Counted from the stretch's first letter, positions 49,206-58,504 are shown. The stretch: 64,000 nt of DNA from Aquitalea denitrificans (GCF_009856625.1 NZ_CP047241.1:3596001-3660000); one strand, 5' to 3'. A program made the numbers and translations. Notes: generated by a model from the sequence alone, not told the origin.

Positions 49206-50630
49206 TCAGGGTTGCATTATAGCGTCTGGCGCTGGCAGCGCGCTGCTGTCTGGCACGCTGCGGTCAAAGCGGTGGATGAGGTCGGTAACAATGCCGTCCA
49301 GGGCCGGTCCCATCGCCAGTGCGCGCGGGCTGTTGACGATGGCCACAATGGCCAGCCTGCGGCCGTCGGCAGCCTGCCAGTAGCCGGCCAGTGCCTTTAC
49401 ATCCTTCAGCGTACCGGTTTTCATGCGCAAACGCGGGCCGGTAGTGGCAAAGCGGCGCTTGAGCGTACCGTCTTCGCTGGCCAGCGGCAGGGTGGCCAGC
49501 AACTCGTTGCCATAGGGACCGCGGGCGGCGTTGAGCAAGACCTGTCCGAGCAAGCGGGCCGACACCCGTTCGCGTCGTGACAGTCCGCAGCCGTTCTCCA
49601 GCACCAGCGCTTCGTCGGAGATATGCTGCTCGGCCAGCAGGCGGCGCACGGCATGCTGGGCATCAGCCGGCGTATCGCCACTGCTGCCATCTTCCCGCCC
49701 CAGGGTGAGGTAGACGGTGCGCGCCATGGTGTTATTGCTGTACTTGTTGATATCGTTCAGTGCCACGGTAAGCGGCTCGGACTGGAACTGCGCCAGGGTG
49801 CGCGCCCCCGCCGGTGCGCGGCCCAGCGCCATGCCCTGCGGGCCGCTGCCACCCAGTTCGCTCCACAGGGCGGCAAAGCTTTGCGCGGCAAAGTCGTTCT
49901 GGTCCAGCACGTTTACATAAGCCTGGCTGCCATCGCAGGCCGCGGGCAGCTTGCCACTGACTTCAATCTGGCTGCCCTGCTGACGGATATGTACCCATTG
50001 GCGCACATCCGGGCAAGCAGCAGTCGTGCTACCGCCATTGCCCAGCCGGGCTTGCAGATTGACACCAGCCAAGGGGGGATCCAACACCACGCGCGGCCCG
50101 TTGTCATCATTGAAAAAGCGCAACCAGGCCACTTTCAGGCCGGTAAGGTGGGTATCTGGCTCCACGGTAAAGGATTTGCCTTCATCACCGCCAAAATTAT
50201 CTGCCGTGCCTATGCTGCTAAAACCGCTCTTATCCAACAGTAGCCGGCCGGCAATCTGCCGTATGCCTCGCAGACGCAAGTCGTGCAGCAGGGTTTGCAG
50301 ATTGGCCATGCCAAAACGCGGGTCTCCGGCTCCTATCCACACCAGGTCGCCTTTGAGTACACCGTTCTCCACCGGTGCAGCCGATACCAGCCGGGTAGTC
50401 CAGCGATAGCCCGGCCCCAGCCGGTTGAGTGCGGCCCAACTGGTGACCAGCTTCATGGTGGAGGCCGGATTGACCGCGGCATCAGCACGCTGGCTGGCCA
50501 GTTCGCTGCCACCTTCCACCGGTGCGGCCCAGATGGCTACTTCGTCCGGCCGCAAACCATGCAGATCCAGCGCCATGGCAGAAAGGGAAACCGCACTCAG
50601 ACAACAGGCAATCCATGCTGCAGACTTCAT
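49206..50630 (-). CDS. dacB: D-alanyl-D-alanine carboxypeptidase/endopeptidase (PBP4, DacB)
   Basis: A 474-residue class C penicillin-binding protein with an N-terminal signal peptide (through S-L-S-A-M-A). The three active-site motifs are S57-x-x-K60 in N-P-A-S-T-M-K, S-N-N in K-Y-S-N-N-T-M, and K-T-G in R-M-K-T-G-T-L-K. It trims or cleaves peptidoglycan peptides in the periplasm. Its ATG overlaps the priA stop by one base (TAATG), with AGGAG close upstream. Confidence 0.94.
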   Translation of the reverse strand: MKSAAWIACCLSAVSLSAMALDLHGLRPDEVAIWAAPVEGGSELASQRADAAVNPASTMKLVTSWAALNRLGPGYRWTTRLVSAAPVENGVLKGDLVWIGAGDPRFGMANLQTLLHDLRLRGIRQIAGRLLLDKSGFSSIGTADNFGGDEGKSFTVEPDTHLTGLKVAWLRFFNDDNGPRVVLDPPLAGVNLQARLGNGGSTTAACPDVRQWVHIRQQGSQIEVSGKLPAACDGSQAYVNVLDQNDFAAQSFAALWSELGGSGPQGMALGRAPAGARTLAQFQSEPLTVALNDINKYSNNTMARTVYLTLGREDGSSGDTPADAQHAVRRLLAEQHISDEALVLENGCGLSRRERVSARLLGQVLLNAARGPYGNELLATLPLASEDGTLKRRFATTGPRLRMKTGTLKDVKALAGYWQAADGRRLAIVAIVNSPRALAMGPALDGIVTDLIHRFDRSVPDSSALPAPDAIMQP

Positions 50631-52804
50631 TACATCTCCTGCGGGTCGACATCCAGCGACCAGCGTAGTCCACGCCCATGCTGGCGGGCTTCCGCGTCCA
50701 GCAAGGGGGGCAATTGATCAAGAAAACGGTGCAGAGCCTGACGGTTTGGCGATTCCAGCACCAGCTGTGCGCGCTCACGGTTGGCCAGCCGCACCATCAA
50801 GGCCGGGGCTGGTCCTGAAATCAGCACCTCGACAGCGAGTGCCTGCACCTGTGTGCGCACGCGGCTAAGGAAGGCGCTGGCCTGGGCCAGTTCGCTGGCA
50901 TCGGCCCGCAGTAGTGCCTGGTATACGGCAGGCGGAAAAGCGGCCATGCGGCGCTCCGCAAGCAGGCTGGCAGCAAAGCCGTCAAAATCATGTGCGACCA
51001 GTGCCTGATACAAGGGATGGTCCGGCCATTGCGTCTGTACCAGCACCTCTCCAGGGGCATCGGCCCGGCCTGCGCGCCCGGCCACCTGGGTGAGCTGGGC
51101 GAACAGCCGCTCGGAAGCACGATAGTCGGCCGAATACAAACCGCCATCCGCATTCAGCACCGTCACCAGCGACAGGGTGCCAAAATCATGCCCCTTGGCC
51201 AGCATCTGGGTGCCAACCAGCATGTCAACCTCCCCGGCATGCACCTTGCGATAGATTTCATCCCATGCTTGTTTGCGCTGGGTAGTATCGCGGTCGATAC
51301 GCAGGATGCGTGCGCTGGGAAACAGGCGTCCCAGTGCAGATTCCAGCCGCTGCGTCCCCTCACCCAGCGGCTTGATGTCTGGTGCGCCGCAGTCGGGGCA
51401 GGCATGTGGCACGGGCTCTTCCCAACCGCAATGGTGACAGCGCAGCTTGCGTTCCATCAGGTGCAGCACCAGCCGCGTGGAGCAGCGCGGACAGCCACTG
51501 GTCCAGCCACAATCGGTACAGGCCAGCACCGGGGCGAAACCACGACGGTTGATGAACACCAGGCTCATTTCCCGGCGCTCCAGTCGTGCCGACAGGGCCT
51601 TGATCACCGGCTCGGACAAACCTTCGGCCAGCTTGGCGCGGCGGGTATCCACCAGCCGCACCGTGGGCAGGCGTGCCGCGCCGTGGGCGCGCTGGTTCAG
51701 CTTGAGCTGGCGGTAGCGCCCGGCCTCAACATTGGCCACGGTTTCCAGACTGGGTGTGGCACTACCCAGGATGATGGGAATCCCCGCCTGCCGCGCACGC
51801 CAGATCGCCAGATCACGGGCGTGGTAACGCAAGCCATCTTGCTGCTTGAACGAGCCGTCATGCTCCTCGTCCACCACGATCAGTCCCAGCCGTGGCATCG
51901 GGGTGAACACCGATAAACGGGTGCCGATGACGATATCCGCCCGGCCCTGCCAGGCATCCAGCCAGTTGCGCAGGCGCTCGCCATCGGCCAGCTGGCTGTG
52001 CTGTACCGCAATGCGCGTGGCGGGAAAGCGCTGGATGAATCGTTCCACCAGTTGTGGTGTCAGGTTGATTTCCGGCACCAGCACCAGCACCTGCTGACGG
52101 GCGGACAGACTCTGTGCAATGCGCTGCAGATAGACTTCAGTCTTGCCGCTGCCGGTAATGCCATGCAACAGCCAACACTGGAAACCGGATGGCTGGGCAG
52201 TAAGCGCAGCCAGTGCAGCCTGTTGCTCATCATTCAGCAACGGAGCCTGGCCAAGCTGCAAGGGCTGGGTTTCCGGGCTGACTCGTCTGATACGCTCTTC
52301 GGCCAGCCAGTCAGCCAGAATCCTGCCCGCCTGCGGTGTCACTTGCCGTGCCTGCGCCTGTGTCAGCGGCCCGTCACCCAAGGCCTGCCACAGGGCCAGC
52401 CGGGCCCGCTGCCGGGCAGGAGGTGGCTCTGCCTGACCCAGCACAGTCAGGGCGAAGGGGCGTTCATCGGCAGGCACGATATCGCGCGCATCCCGCAAGC
52501 CGGTAGGTAGCGCAGTAAACAGGGTCTGTCCCAGTGGAAAGTGATAGTAAGCCGCGGCAAATTCCACCATGGACAGAAAGTCTGCCGGCAAGGGTGGCAG
52601 GCTATCAAAAACCTGTGCCACTTGTTTCAGCTGTACTTCCGGCAAACCCTCCGGGGGTATGCCAGTGACAACCACGCCACACAGCTGTCGCTTGCCAAAG
52701 GGAACCGCCACCCGCGAACCGGGTATGACATCAAAATGAGACAGGTAGGTAAATGCGCCAAACAGGGGCAGATCGACCACCACCTGAACTCTCTGAGAAC
52801 CCAC
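50630..52804 (-). CDS. priA: primosomal replication helicase PriA
   Basis: A 724-residue helicase that restarts stalled forks. The DNA-binding N-terminus (V-Q-V-V-V-D-L-P-L-F-G-A-F-T-Y) is followed by G-I-T-G-S-G-K-T-E-V-Y, V-V-D-E-E-H-D, and the eight-cysteine zinc region (C-T-D-C-G, C-P-R-C, C-H-H-C-G, C-P-D-C) inside the helicase core. I prefer the GTG at 52804 because AAGGGA lies 9 bases upstream and it matches the family N-terminus. An ATG at 52855 would add 17 residues. Confidence 0.93.
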   Translation of the reverse strand: MGSQRVQVVVDLPLFGAFTYLSHFDVIPGSRVAVPFGKRQLCGVVVTGIPPEGLPEVQLKQVAQVFDSLPPLPADFLSMVEFAAAYYHFPLGQTLFTALPTGLRDARDIVPADERPFALTVLGQAEPPPARQRARLALWQALGDGPLTQAQARQVTPQAGRILADWLAEERIRRVSPETQPLQLGQAPLLNDEQQAALAALTAQPSGFQCWLLHGITGSGKTEVYLQRIAQSLSARQQVLVLVPEINLTPQLVERFIQRFPATRIAVQHSQLADGERLRNWLDAWQGRADIVIGTRLSVFTPMPRLGLIVVDEEHDGSFKQQDGLRYHARDLAIWRARQAGIPIILGSATPSLETVANVEAGRYRQLKLNQRAHGAARLPTVRLVDTRRAKLAEGLSEPVIKALSARLERREMSLVFINRRGFAPVLACTDCGWTSGCPRCSTRLVLHLMERKLRCHHCGWEEPVPHACPDCGAPDIKPLGEGTQRLESALGRLFPSARILRIDRDTTQRKQAWDEIYRKVHAGEVDMLVGTQMLAKGHDFGTLSLVTVLNADGGLYSADYRASERLFAQLTQVAGRAGRADAPGEVLVQTQWPDHPLYQALVAHDFDGFAASLLAERRMAAFPPAVYQALLRADASELAQASAFLSRVRTQVQALAVEVLISGPAPALMVRLANRERAQLVLESPNRQALHRFLDQLPPLLDAEARQHGRGLRWSLDVDPQEM

Positions 52805-53259
52805 GGTAAATATTCCCTTTACACCAAACCCAATTCCGACAAGGCTTTGCGCCACCTATGCACAGAAGCTGTGGATATCTTTGTGAACAACTCGACATCC
52901 CAGCATGGAAAGGCCATTAAATCAGCATTTCCATTAGATTGCACAAAAATTAATCAGAATTATTTTCTGTTTAATTTCAACAAGTTACCGTCAATGCACT
53001 AATTTTGCCCACTGGGCTTGACAAGCAGAAGATGAGGAGGTTCCCAGTGTGAATAACTCTGAGAACACCAGTCACTACTGCTGTCAACACCCACTTTGAC
53101 AGTAGGGTGCATTTCTTCGGTCACTCCTGCAGAAGCACGCCCATGGCAGCACAATACCCCACCCCATAGCCCAAGGCATCCTGGGAAAAAACTGCCTACA
53201 ACAGTAAATAAATTTGAAATAAGACAGGAAAGCGCTGTTTGAATTTTATAAATGACAAA
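52805..53259. other. 455-base intergenic region with two near-consensus DnaA boxes
   Basis: There is no convincing gene here; open frames that enter it are antisense extensions from priA and hemE. TGTGGATAT at 52870-52878 and TGTGAATAA at 53048-53056 each differ by one base from the DnaA box TGTGGATAA. A 7-bp hairpin CTGTCAA/TTGACAG occupies 53081-53102. The region is AT-richer than its surroundings. Confidence 0.5.
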
Positions 53260-53286
53260 CAGACCGGGTGATGTCCACCCGGTCTG
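53260..53286 (-). terminator. terminator of hemE
   Basis: CAGACCGGGTG (53260-53270) pairs perfectly with CACCCGGTCTG (53276-53286) around a 5-base loop, 10 bases past the hemE stop. The minus-strand tail is T-rich. Confidence 0.75.
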
Positions 53287-53296
53287 CCAGATTGAC

Positions 53297-54358
53297 TTAC
53301 TGATGATACTGACGGGACAGACGGTGTACAGCTTCGACCAGCGCGGCTGCGTGGGCCGGGTCGGCATGCTGGGAAATACCATGTCCCAGATTGAATACAT
53401 GCCCGGATCCCTTGCCATAGGCAGCCAGGATACGGCCAGCCTCGGTTTCAATGGCGGCTGGCGAACCAAACAATGCGTTCGGGTCGAAATTGCCTTGCAG
53501 GGACACTTGCTCACCCACACGGGCGCGAGCCAGGCCAATATCCGTGGTCCAGTCCAGCCCCACACAATCGGCACCGATGGCGGCGATGTCTTCCAGCCAC
53601 TGACCGCCGTTTTTGGTGAACACAATCACCGGCACGCGGCGGCCATCTGCCTCGCGCTTGAGGCCGGCCACGATGCGTTGCATATAGGCCAGCGAGAATT
53701 CCTGGTAGGCAGCATGGCTGAGAGCACCACCCCAAGTGTCGAAGATCTGTACCGCCTGGGCACCGGCGTCGATCTGGGCATTCAGGTAGTCGGTCACGGT
53801 CTGAGCATTGACGGACAGAATGTGGTGCAGCAATTCAGGGCGGCTGTACAGCATGGCCTTGACGTGGCGGAAGTCATCGGAACCACCCCCCTCGATCATG
53901 TAGCAAGCCAGGGTAAAGGGGCTGCCGGAAAAGCCGATCAACGGTACGCGGCCATCCAGTGCCTTGCGGATGCTGGATACGGCATCGAATACGTATTGCA
54001 GTTTGTCCAGCACAGGCACGCTCAGCGCGCGGATGGACTGTTCGTCATGCAGCGGACGTTCGAACTTGGGGCCTTCCCCCTCGGCAAAGTACAGGCCCAG
54101 GCCCATGGCATCCGGCACGGTGAGAATGTCGGAAAACAGGATGGCAGCATCCAGCGGAAAGCGCTCCAGCGGCTGCAGAGTGACTTCGGTGGCAAAGTCA
54201 GGGCTGGTACACAGGCCCATGAAGCTGCCGGCACGGGCGCGGGTGGCGCGGTATTCCGGCAGATAGCGGCCGGCCTGGCGCATCATCCAGATGGGCGTGT
54301 ATTCAACCGGCTCCTTCAGGAGCGCACGCAGGAAGGTGTCATTCTTGAGCTGGGTCAT
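53297..54358 (-). CDS. hemE: uroporphyrinogen decarboxylase
   Basis: A 353-residue enzyme of heme synthesis. The signature W-M-M-R-Q-A-G-R-Y-L-P-E-Y-R near residue 25 and G-F-S-G-S-P-F-T-L-A near 150 are diagnostic, and the catalytic Asp lies in I-L-F-S-D-I-L. The upstream gene overlaps its first 20 bases. A TATAAT on this strand at 54403-54408 gives a possible promoter inside that neighbour. Confidence 0.96.
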   Translation of the reverse strand: MTQLKNDTFLRALLKEPVEYTPIWMMRQAGRYLPEYRATRARAGSFMGLCTSPDFATEVTLQPLERFPLDAAILFSDILTVPDAMGLGLYFAEGEGPKFERPLHDEQSIRALSVPVLDKLQYVFDAVSSIRKALDGRVPLIGFSGSPFTLACYMIEGGGSDDFRHVKAMLYSRPELLHHILSVNAQTVTDYLNAQIDAGAQAVQIFDTWGGALSHAAYQEFSLAYMQRIVAGLKREADGRRVPVIVFTKNGGQWLEDIAAIGADCVGLDWTTDIGLARARVGEQVSLQGNFDPNALFGSPAAIETEAGRILAAYGKGSGHVFNLGHGISQHADPAHAAALVEAVHRLSRQYHQ

Positions 54359-55340
54359 GTCGGTATCGGCTTGCTAGCCTGGGATAATGAAAGTCAGCCG
54401 GCATTATACCCATCCCTGCCTTGCGCAGGGGTATTACCGGCAGACTGGTCGTTGGCAAGACACGCCACTGTCCGGCACACATCTGGCGGACGAACCCTCC
54501 ATCCCAGCACAGACCGGCCGCGGAAAAATGCTGCGGCAAGGCCTGCCAGCCCAGTTGGGGCCAGCGCTGATGCACGCCGCGCAGATGGCTGTTGAGCACG
54601 CACAAGCCAAGCCAGCGGGGCAAGACCAGATTGGCCGCCTGCCGCGCACAGCCCAGCGGCTGGCCGGCAAAGCAGACATGGTCGGTCAGTGAAATCAGCA
54701 TGGCCCGCAGCCCCAAGGCCAGCCACAACATCCAGTGATGCTGGCCGTACACCAGCAAGGACAAGCCAGGCAGCAAGCAGGCCAGCAGGGCATCCATCCG
54801 CGCAAGCTGCAGTTGACCGCTTGCCTGCATGCGGCGGCACAAGCGTGGCCACAGCGGAACCCGCCTTGCCAGCCAGCCCCAGCGGGCGGCAGACGGGTAA
54901 CACAGCAACAGCAGGCTGCCGCCCCAGGCCAGCAGATATGCCCCGCCACACAGGCGCAGACACAGCAGCAGCTGGCGGCGGCGGGCATGTTCCAGCCCCG
55001 GCTCGTAGACCTCTACCCGGCATAGTTCAGTACGGCTGTAGCGGTGATGCAGCTGATGCGCCTGGCACCAGACGGCGAAAGGCAGGCCCAGGCTGATGGC
55101 CAGCAGCCGACCGGCCAGCCGGTTATAGCGCCGCGATGGCAACAGGCGGCCATGCGCAGCTTCGTGCAGCAGCTGCCAGCGCAAGGGGATAAGCAGAAGT
55201 GCCGCCAGCAACAGCAAGCCATAAGCCGGGTGCAGCCAGGCCATGGCCAGTGGCACCGCCACCAGCTCCACCAGCCACAGCCGCATGGCCAGCAGCAATA
55301 GCAACAGATTCGTGCGCAAGGGAATACGGGGAAAGGGCAT
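54339..55340 (-). CDS. membrane fatty-acid desaturase-like protein
   Basis: A 333-residue, Leu- and Trp-rich membrane protein. Two histidine boxes of the desaturase superfamily are present (H-E-A-A-H near 60 and H-Q-L-H-H near 95). The third box, normally H-x-x-H-H, appears as N-S-H-L-R-G-V-H-Q-R, lacking the second adjacent His, though the flanking N-x-H and W-x-x-L-P are kept. It may be a degenerate or specialised di-iron enzyme. The ATG at 55340 has GGAG 5 bases upstream. Its 3' end overlaps hemE by 20 bases. Confidence 0.7.
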   Translation of the reverse strand: MPFPRIPLRTNLLLLLLAMRLWLVELVAVPLAMAWLHPAYGLLLLAALLLIPLRWQLLHEAAHGRLLPSRRYNRLAGRLLAISLGLPFAVWCQAHQLHHRYSRTELCRVEVYEPGLEHARRRQLLLCLRLCGGAYLLAWGGSLLLLCYPSAARWGWLARRVPLWPRLCRRMQASGQLQLARMDALLACLLPGLSLLVYGQHHWMLWLALGLRAMLISLTDHVCFAGQPLGCARQAANLVLPRWLGLCVLNSHLRGVHQRWPQLGWQALPQHFSAAGLCWDGGFVRQMCAGQWRVLPTTSLPVIPLRKAGMGIMPADFHYPRLASRYRHDPAQE

Positions 55341-55422
55341 CAGCACTCCGGCGACCTGGTTGGCCCCCAGTCTGCGGGCTTTGCATGAAAGGCATATGAC
55401 GTCGCCAGGCAAACCCGCACCA

Positions 55423-55947
55423 TCAAAGCCAGCCGCTCAGCCCCAATAGTGCGCCACCGGCCAGCAGCCACAGCGGATTGATGCGCGTGCGCCATGCCAG
55501 CAGGGTGGATGCAGCACACAGCAGCCAGCCACTCGGGTGCTGGTTGGCCGCCTCGCTCATCAGCATGGCACTGCCGGCCACCAGACCGATGGTAAGCGGT
55601 GCAAGCCCGCGCTCGATGGCACGCCGCCAGGGCGAGGCATGAAAGCGCTGCCACAGCCGGGCCACGTAATAGCACAGCAGTGAGGACGGACCACACATGC
55701 CAACGGTAGCCACCAATGCACCGGCCAGCCCGGCCACCTTCCAGCCGATCAGGCTGACCACCAGCACATTGGGGCCAGGCGCGGCCTGGGCGATGGCAAA
55801 CAGGGCGGCAAACTCCTGGCCCGTCATCCAGTGATGGCTTTCCACCACGTAGTAATGCATTTCCGGAATCAGGGTAACCGCCCCGCCCACCGCCATCAGC
55901 GAGAACAGGGAAAAACTGGCCAGCAAGGACAGCAAGATCAACATCTC
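55423..55947 (-). CDS. chromate transporter half-protein (ChrA family, second of a pair)
   Basis: A 174-residue membrane protein covering one ChrA (CHR) domain, with G-G-A-V-T-L-I-P-E-M near residue 20 and A-Q-A-A-P-G-P-N. Short-chain CHR proteins work as pairs of inverted halves, and its partner is the gene just upstream (overlap 10 bases). The start at 55947 follows AAGGAGGAGAGAG. The pair may expel chromate or another anion; the real substrate is not shown. Confidence 0.85.
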   Translation of the reverse strand, partial: EMLILLSLLASFSLFSLMAVGGAVTLIPEMHYYVVESHHWMTGQEFAALFAIAQAAPGPNVLVVSLIGWKVAGLAGALVATVGMCGPSSLLCYYVARLWQRFHASPWRRAIERGLAPLTIGLVAGSAMLMSEAANQHPSGWLLCAASTLLAWRTRINPLWLLAGGALLGLSGWL

Positions 55948-56501
55948 TCTCCTCCTTGCCGCTGGCGGCGGTGAGCCAGCCATATCGAAACCGGGCCAAG
56001 CAGCAGCAACACCGGCAGCAATGGCCAGCGCAAGATGCCGACCGCGATGAAGGTCAGCATGGCCATCAGCAAGGCCAAGGGGTGCCGTTCAATCTTCTCC
56101 CCCATGCGCAGCACCATGGCCAGCAGCAAGCCTGCCGCAGCAGACGCCAATCCATGCAGCGTGCCTTGCACATCGGGCAGATTACGGTAGTGGTCATATA
56201 GCACCGCCATGCCCAGTACGATGACCAGCGGTGCCAGCATCAGACCGGCCACTGCCAGCCCGGCACCAGCGACGCCATGAAAACGTGCGCCGATGGCAAT
56301 GGACATGTTGACGATATTGGGACCAGGCAAAATCTGCCCCAGGCCGAGCAGTTCGGTAAATTCTTCTTCGGACAGCCAGCGGCGCTGCTGTACCAGCATG
56401 CGATGGGCCAGGGGCAGCACGCCACCAAAGCCACTCAGGCCGATGCTGAAAAAGCCGACAAACAGCTGCCGCCGGCTGGGTATGATGAGAGTAGGATTCA
56501 T
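55938..56501 (-). CDS. chromate transporter half-protein (ChrA family, first of a pair)
   Basis: A 187-residue CHR-domain membrane protein with F-F-x-I-G-L-S-G-F-G-G-V-L-P near the N-terminus and G-Q-I-L-P-G-P-N-I-V-N-M, the classic CHR motifs. It is the first of two overlapping half-transporter genes. It is divergent from a LysR-type regulator gene with 76 bases between the starts, an arrangement that often means regulation by that protein. Confidence 0.87.
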   Translation of the reverse strand: MNPTLIIPSRRQLFVGFFSIGLSGFGGVLPLAHRMLVQQRRWLSEEEFTELLGLGQILPGPNIVNMSIAIGARFHGVAGAGLAVAGLMLAPLVIVLGMAVLYDHYRNLPDVQGTLHGLASAAAGLLLAMVLRMGEKIERHPLALLMAMLTFIAVGILRWPLLPVLLLLGPVSIWLAHRRQRQGGERC

Positions 56502-56577
56502 GTTGCAAGGCTAGCTTGCTCCGGTGCGCACAACAAACGAGTTTTTATGGCATTGCTTGTGAGCTAGACTCACCAGC

Positions 56578-57465
56578 ATGAACCGTAGACTCCCACCGCT
56601 CAATGCACTGAAAGCCTTTGAATCCGCAGCCCGGCAAGGCAGCTTCAGCGCCGCAGCCGAAACCCTGTATGTGACGCACGGTGCCATCAGCCGTCAGATA
56701 CAACAGTTGGAAGACTGGCTGGGGGTGGCATTGTTTGAACGTCATGGCCGCCGGGTGCGCTTGTCGGCTGCCGGACAATCCTATCTGCCCGCCATCCAGG
56801 CCGCGCTGGACGGCATTGCCGGGGCCACGGAAAAGCTGCTGGCACGCCAGCAGGGGCACCGGCTCAACATCAATGTCACCCCCACCCTGGCCATGCACTG
56901 GCTGCTGCCCAGGCTCACCCGCTTCCAGCTGCGCTATCCGGGCGTGGAGCTGCGGCTGGCAACATCCGATGCCAGCATCAACAACCAGAATGCTGATTTC
57001 GACATCGCCATCCGGCGCGGCAAGGATCACTGGCATGGTTTTGTTTCCCATGCCTTCCTCACCGAGCGGGAAATCCCGGTGTGCAGCCCGGCCTTGCTGG
57101 CACGCCAGCCCATCCACCAGGCCGCCGACCTCGCCAGCCACACCCTGCTGCATGCAGAAACCCGGCCGGTGGCCTGGTCACGCTGGCTGGCGGCAGCCGG
57201 TGTGCCTGGCCTGCAATCGGCGGCCGACCAGCATTTTGATCATTACTACCTGGCACTGCAGGCGGCGGTGGACGGGCTGGGTGTCACCCTGGGCGCACTG
57301 CCGGTGATAGAAAGCGAACTAGCCAGCGGCAAGCTGGTGGCACCGCTGGACGGACCGGAAATTTCAGTCCGTGGCTACTCTTGGGCCGTACCGCAGTCAC
57401 TGGTAGGCGATGAACTGGTTACTGCCTTCTGCCAGTGGCTGGAGGAGGAAGGTGCGCAGCACTAG
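56578..57465 (+). CDS. LysR-type transcriptional regulator (GcvA-like)
   Basis: A 295-residue LysR regulator. The winged helix-turn-helix at 5-65 (L-N-A-L-K-A-F-E-S-A-A-R-Q-G-S-F, A-E-T-L-Y-V-T-H-G-A-I-S-R-Q-I) is of the GcvA subgroup, followed by the LysR ligand-binding domain. It is transcribed away from the chrA pair and probably controls it. The ligand is unknown. Confidence 0.92.
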   Translation: MNRRLPPLNALKAFESAARQGSFSAAAETLYVTHGAISRQIQQLEDWLGVALFERHGRRVRLSAAGQSYLPAIQAALDGIAGATEKLLARQQGHRLNINVTPTLAMHWLLPRLTRFQLRYPGVELRLATSDASINNQNADFDIAIRRGKDHWHGFVSHAFLTEREIPVCSPALLARQPIHQAADLASHTLLHAETRPVAWSRWLAAAGVPGLQSAADQHFDHYYLALQAAVDGLGVTLGALPVIESELASGKLVAPLDGPEISVRGYSWAVPQSLVGDELVTAFCQWLEEEGAQH

Positions 57466-57498
57466 ACAGGCCGCAGGCATGAATGGAAGGAGAGTCCG

Positions 57499-57609
57499 AT
57501 GACACTTAGGGGTGATACCACAGCGCGGCATCCTGCAAGGGAGTGGCTGCTGGCAACAGCGGGTTGTCCAGCCGGATTTCACGGCGCTGCGCCAGAGCAA
57601 GCTGGGTAA
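57499..57609 (+). other. orphan 36-codon ORF with strong ribosome site
   Basis: An ATG at 57499 preceded by AAGGAGAG (spacing about 6) opens 36 codons (M-T-L-R-G-D-T-T-A-R...) and ends at TAA 57607-57609. It begins 33 bases after the LysR gene and is antisense to the 3' end of the following binding-protein gene. It may be the remnant start of a gene once downstream of the regulator, or a small translated ORF. Confidence 0.35.
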
Positions 57610-58360
57610 GCATCTGGCCGTTGTAACGCTGAAACAGCTGGTTGAAACGGCCATCTTTCAATGCAAGGCGCAGGCCTTTTTCCAGCACTTGCGCCAACCG
57701 GGGTTGTTGCGGACTGACAAAGAAATACATCGCCGCCGGGTAGTGCAGCACCAGATGGCTATCGATCACCAGCCCCTTGGCTTGGGGCTGGCTGGCTTCG
57801 TTCTGCACTTCAATCACGCTGCGCGGAAAGTAGTCAAAGCGATTGCGCTGCAACATCGGAAACAGATTGCCATAGTCCTGGCTGGTCAATACTTTCAGGC
57901 CCGCATGACGCAAGATGGCAGTATCCGGCCAATCCGCCACTTGTCCTGCCAGCAGGCCAGCAAGCTGGCGGACATTGGCAATGCCTGCCAGCCGCTCTGG
58001 AGCACCAGCATTGACCAGCGCCACCCGCCAGCCCAGCAAGCCCTTGTCCAGCGGAATACGAATAGGCAGCACCTGCTGCTCCCTCTCCGTGCTGGTCATG
58101 CCCCAGAACAGGTCGATACCGCCATCGGGCTTGGCCAGTTGCACCAGTGCACGGGACTGGTTCATGGCACTGGCAGCCTGCAACTGGCAGCGCAGCCTGA
58201 CCTCGTCACATGCCAGTTGCAGCAAGGCCAGCATATAACGCAGGTGGGGGTCTTCCTGACCCGATACCAGGGCATAGCGTACCAGTTGCACCGAGACATC
58301 CGCCCGACCGGGCTGGACCAGCAACAAGGACAGCAAGAATGCGGCAAGCAACTTACGCAT
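57506..58360 (-). CDS. periplasmic solute-binding-like protein (SBP family 3)
   Basis: A 284-residue exported protein. The start at 58360 gives a signal peptide (M-R-K-L-L-A-A-F-L-L-S-L-L-L-V-Q-P-G-R-A) with GGGAG upstream. The mature protein has the two-lobe organisation of amino-acid-type binding proteins. No ABC transporter genes are adjacent, so it may be an orphan sensor or binding protein of the type seen throughout Chromobacteriaceae. The ligand is unknown. Confidence 0.75.
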   Translation of the reverse strand: MRKLLAAFLLSLLLVQPGRADVSVQLVRYALVSGQEDPHLRYMLALLQLACDEVRLRCQLQAASAMNQSRALVQLAKPDGGIDLFWGMTSTEREQQVLPIRIPLDKGLLGWRVALVNAGAPERLAGIANVRQLAGLLAGQVADWPDTAILRHAGLKVLTSQDYGNLFPMLQRNRFDYFPRSVIEVQNEASQPQAKGLVIDSHLVLHYPAAMYFFVSPQQPRLAQVLEKGLRLALKDGRFNQLFQRYNGQMLTQLALAQRREIRLDNPLLPAATPLQDAALWYHP

Positions 58361-58504
58361 CGGAGTCTCCCGGCCTCCCAACCCTGGATCGAAACCAGAC
58401 AGGGACAGGCTAAATGGTTCTGGCTGAATGAAGGTTTCCAGTATAGGAATCTTCGTCTCAGCCAAACTGGCCAAACAGCCAGTTCCTCCGCTGATCTCTG
58501 CCGG

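Noticed and set aside
52541..53002. 153-residue plus-strand frame entering the priA upstream gap
   Set aside because: Its first two thirds are antisense to priA and the rest has no coding character.
52999..53625. 208-residue minus-strand frame running out of hemE into the gap
   Set aside because: It is an alternative frame of hemE with no start signal or motif.
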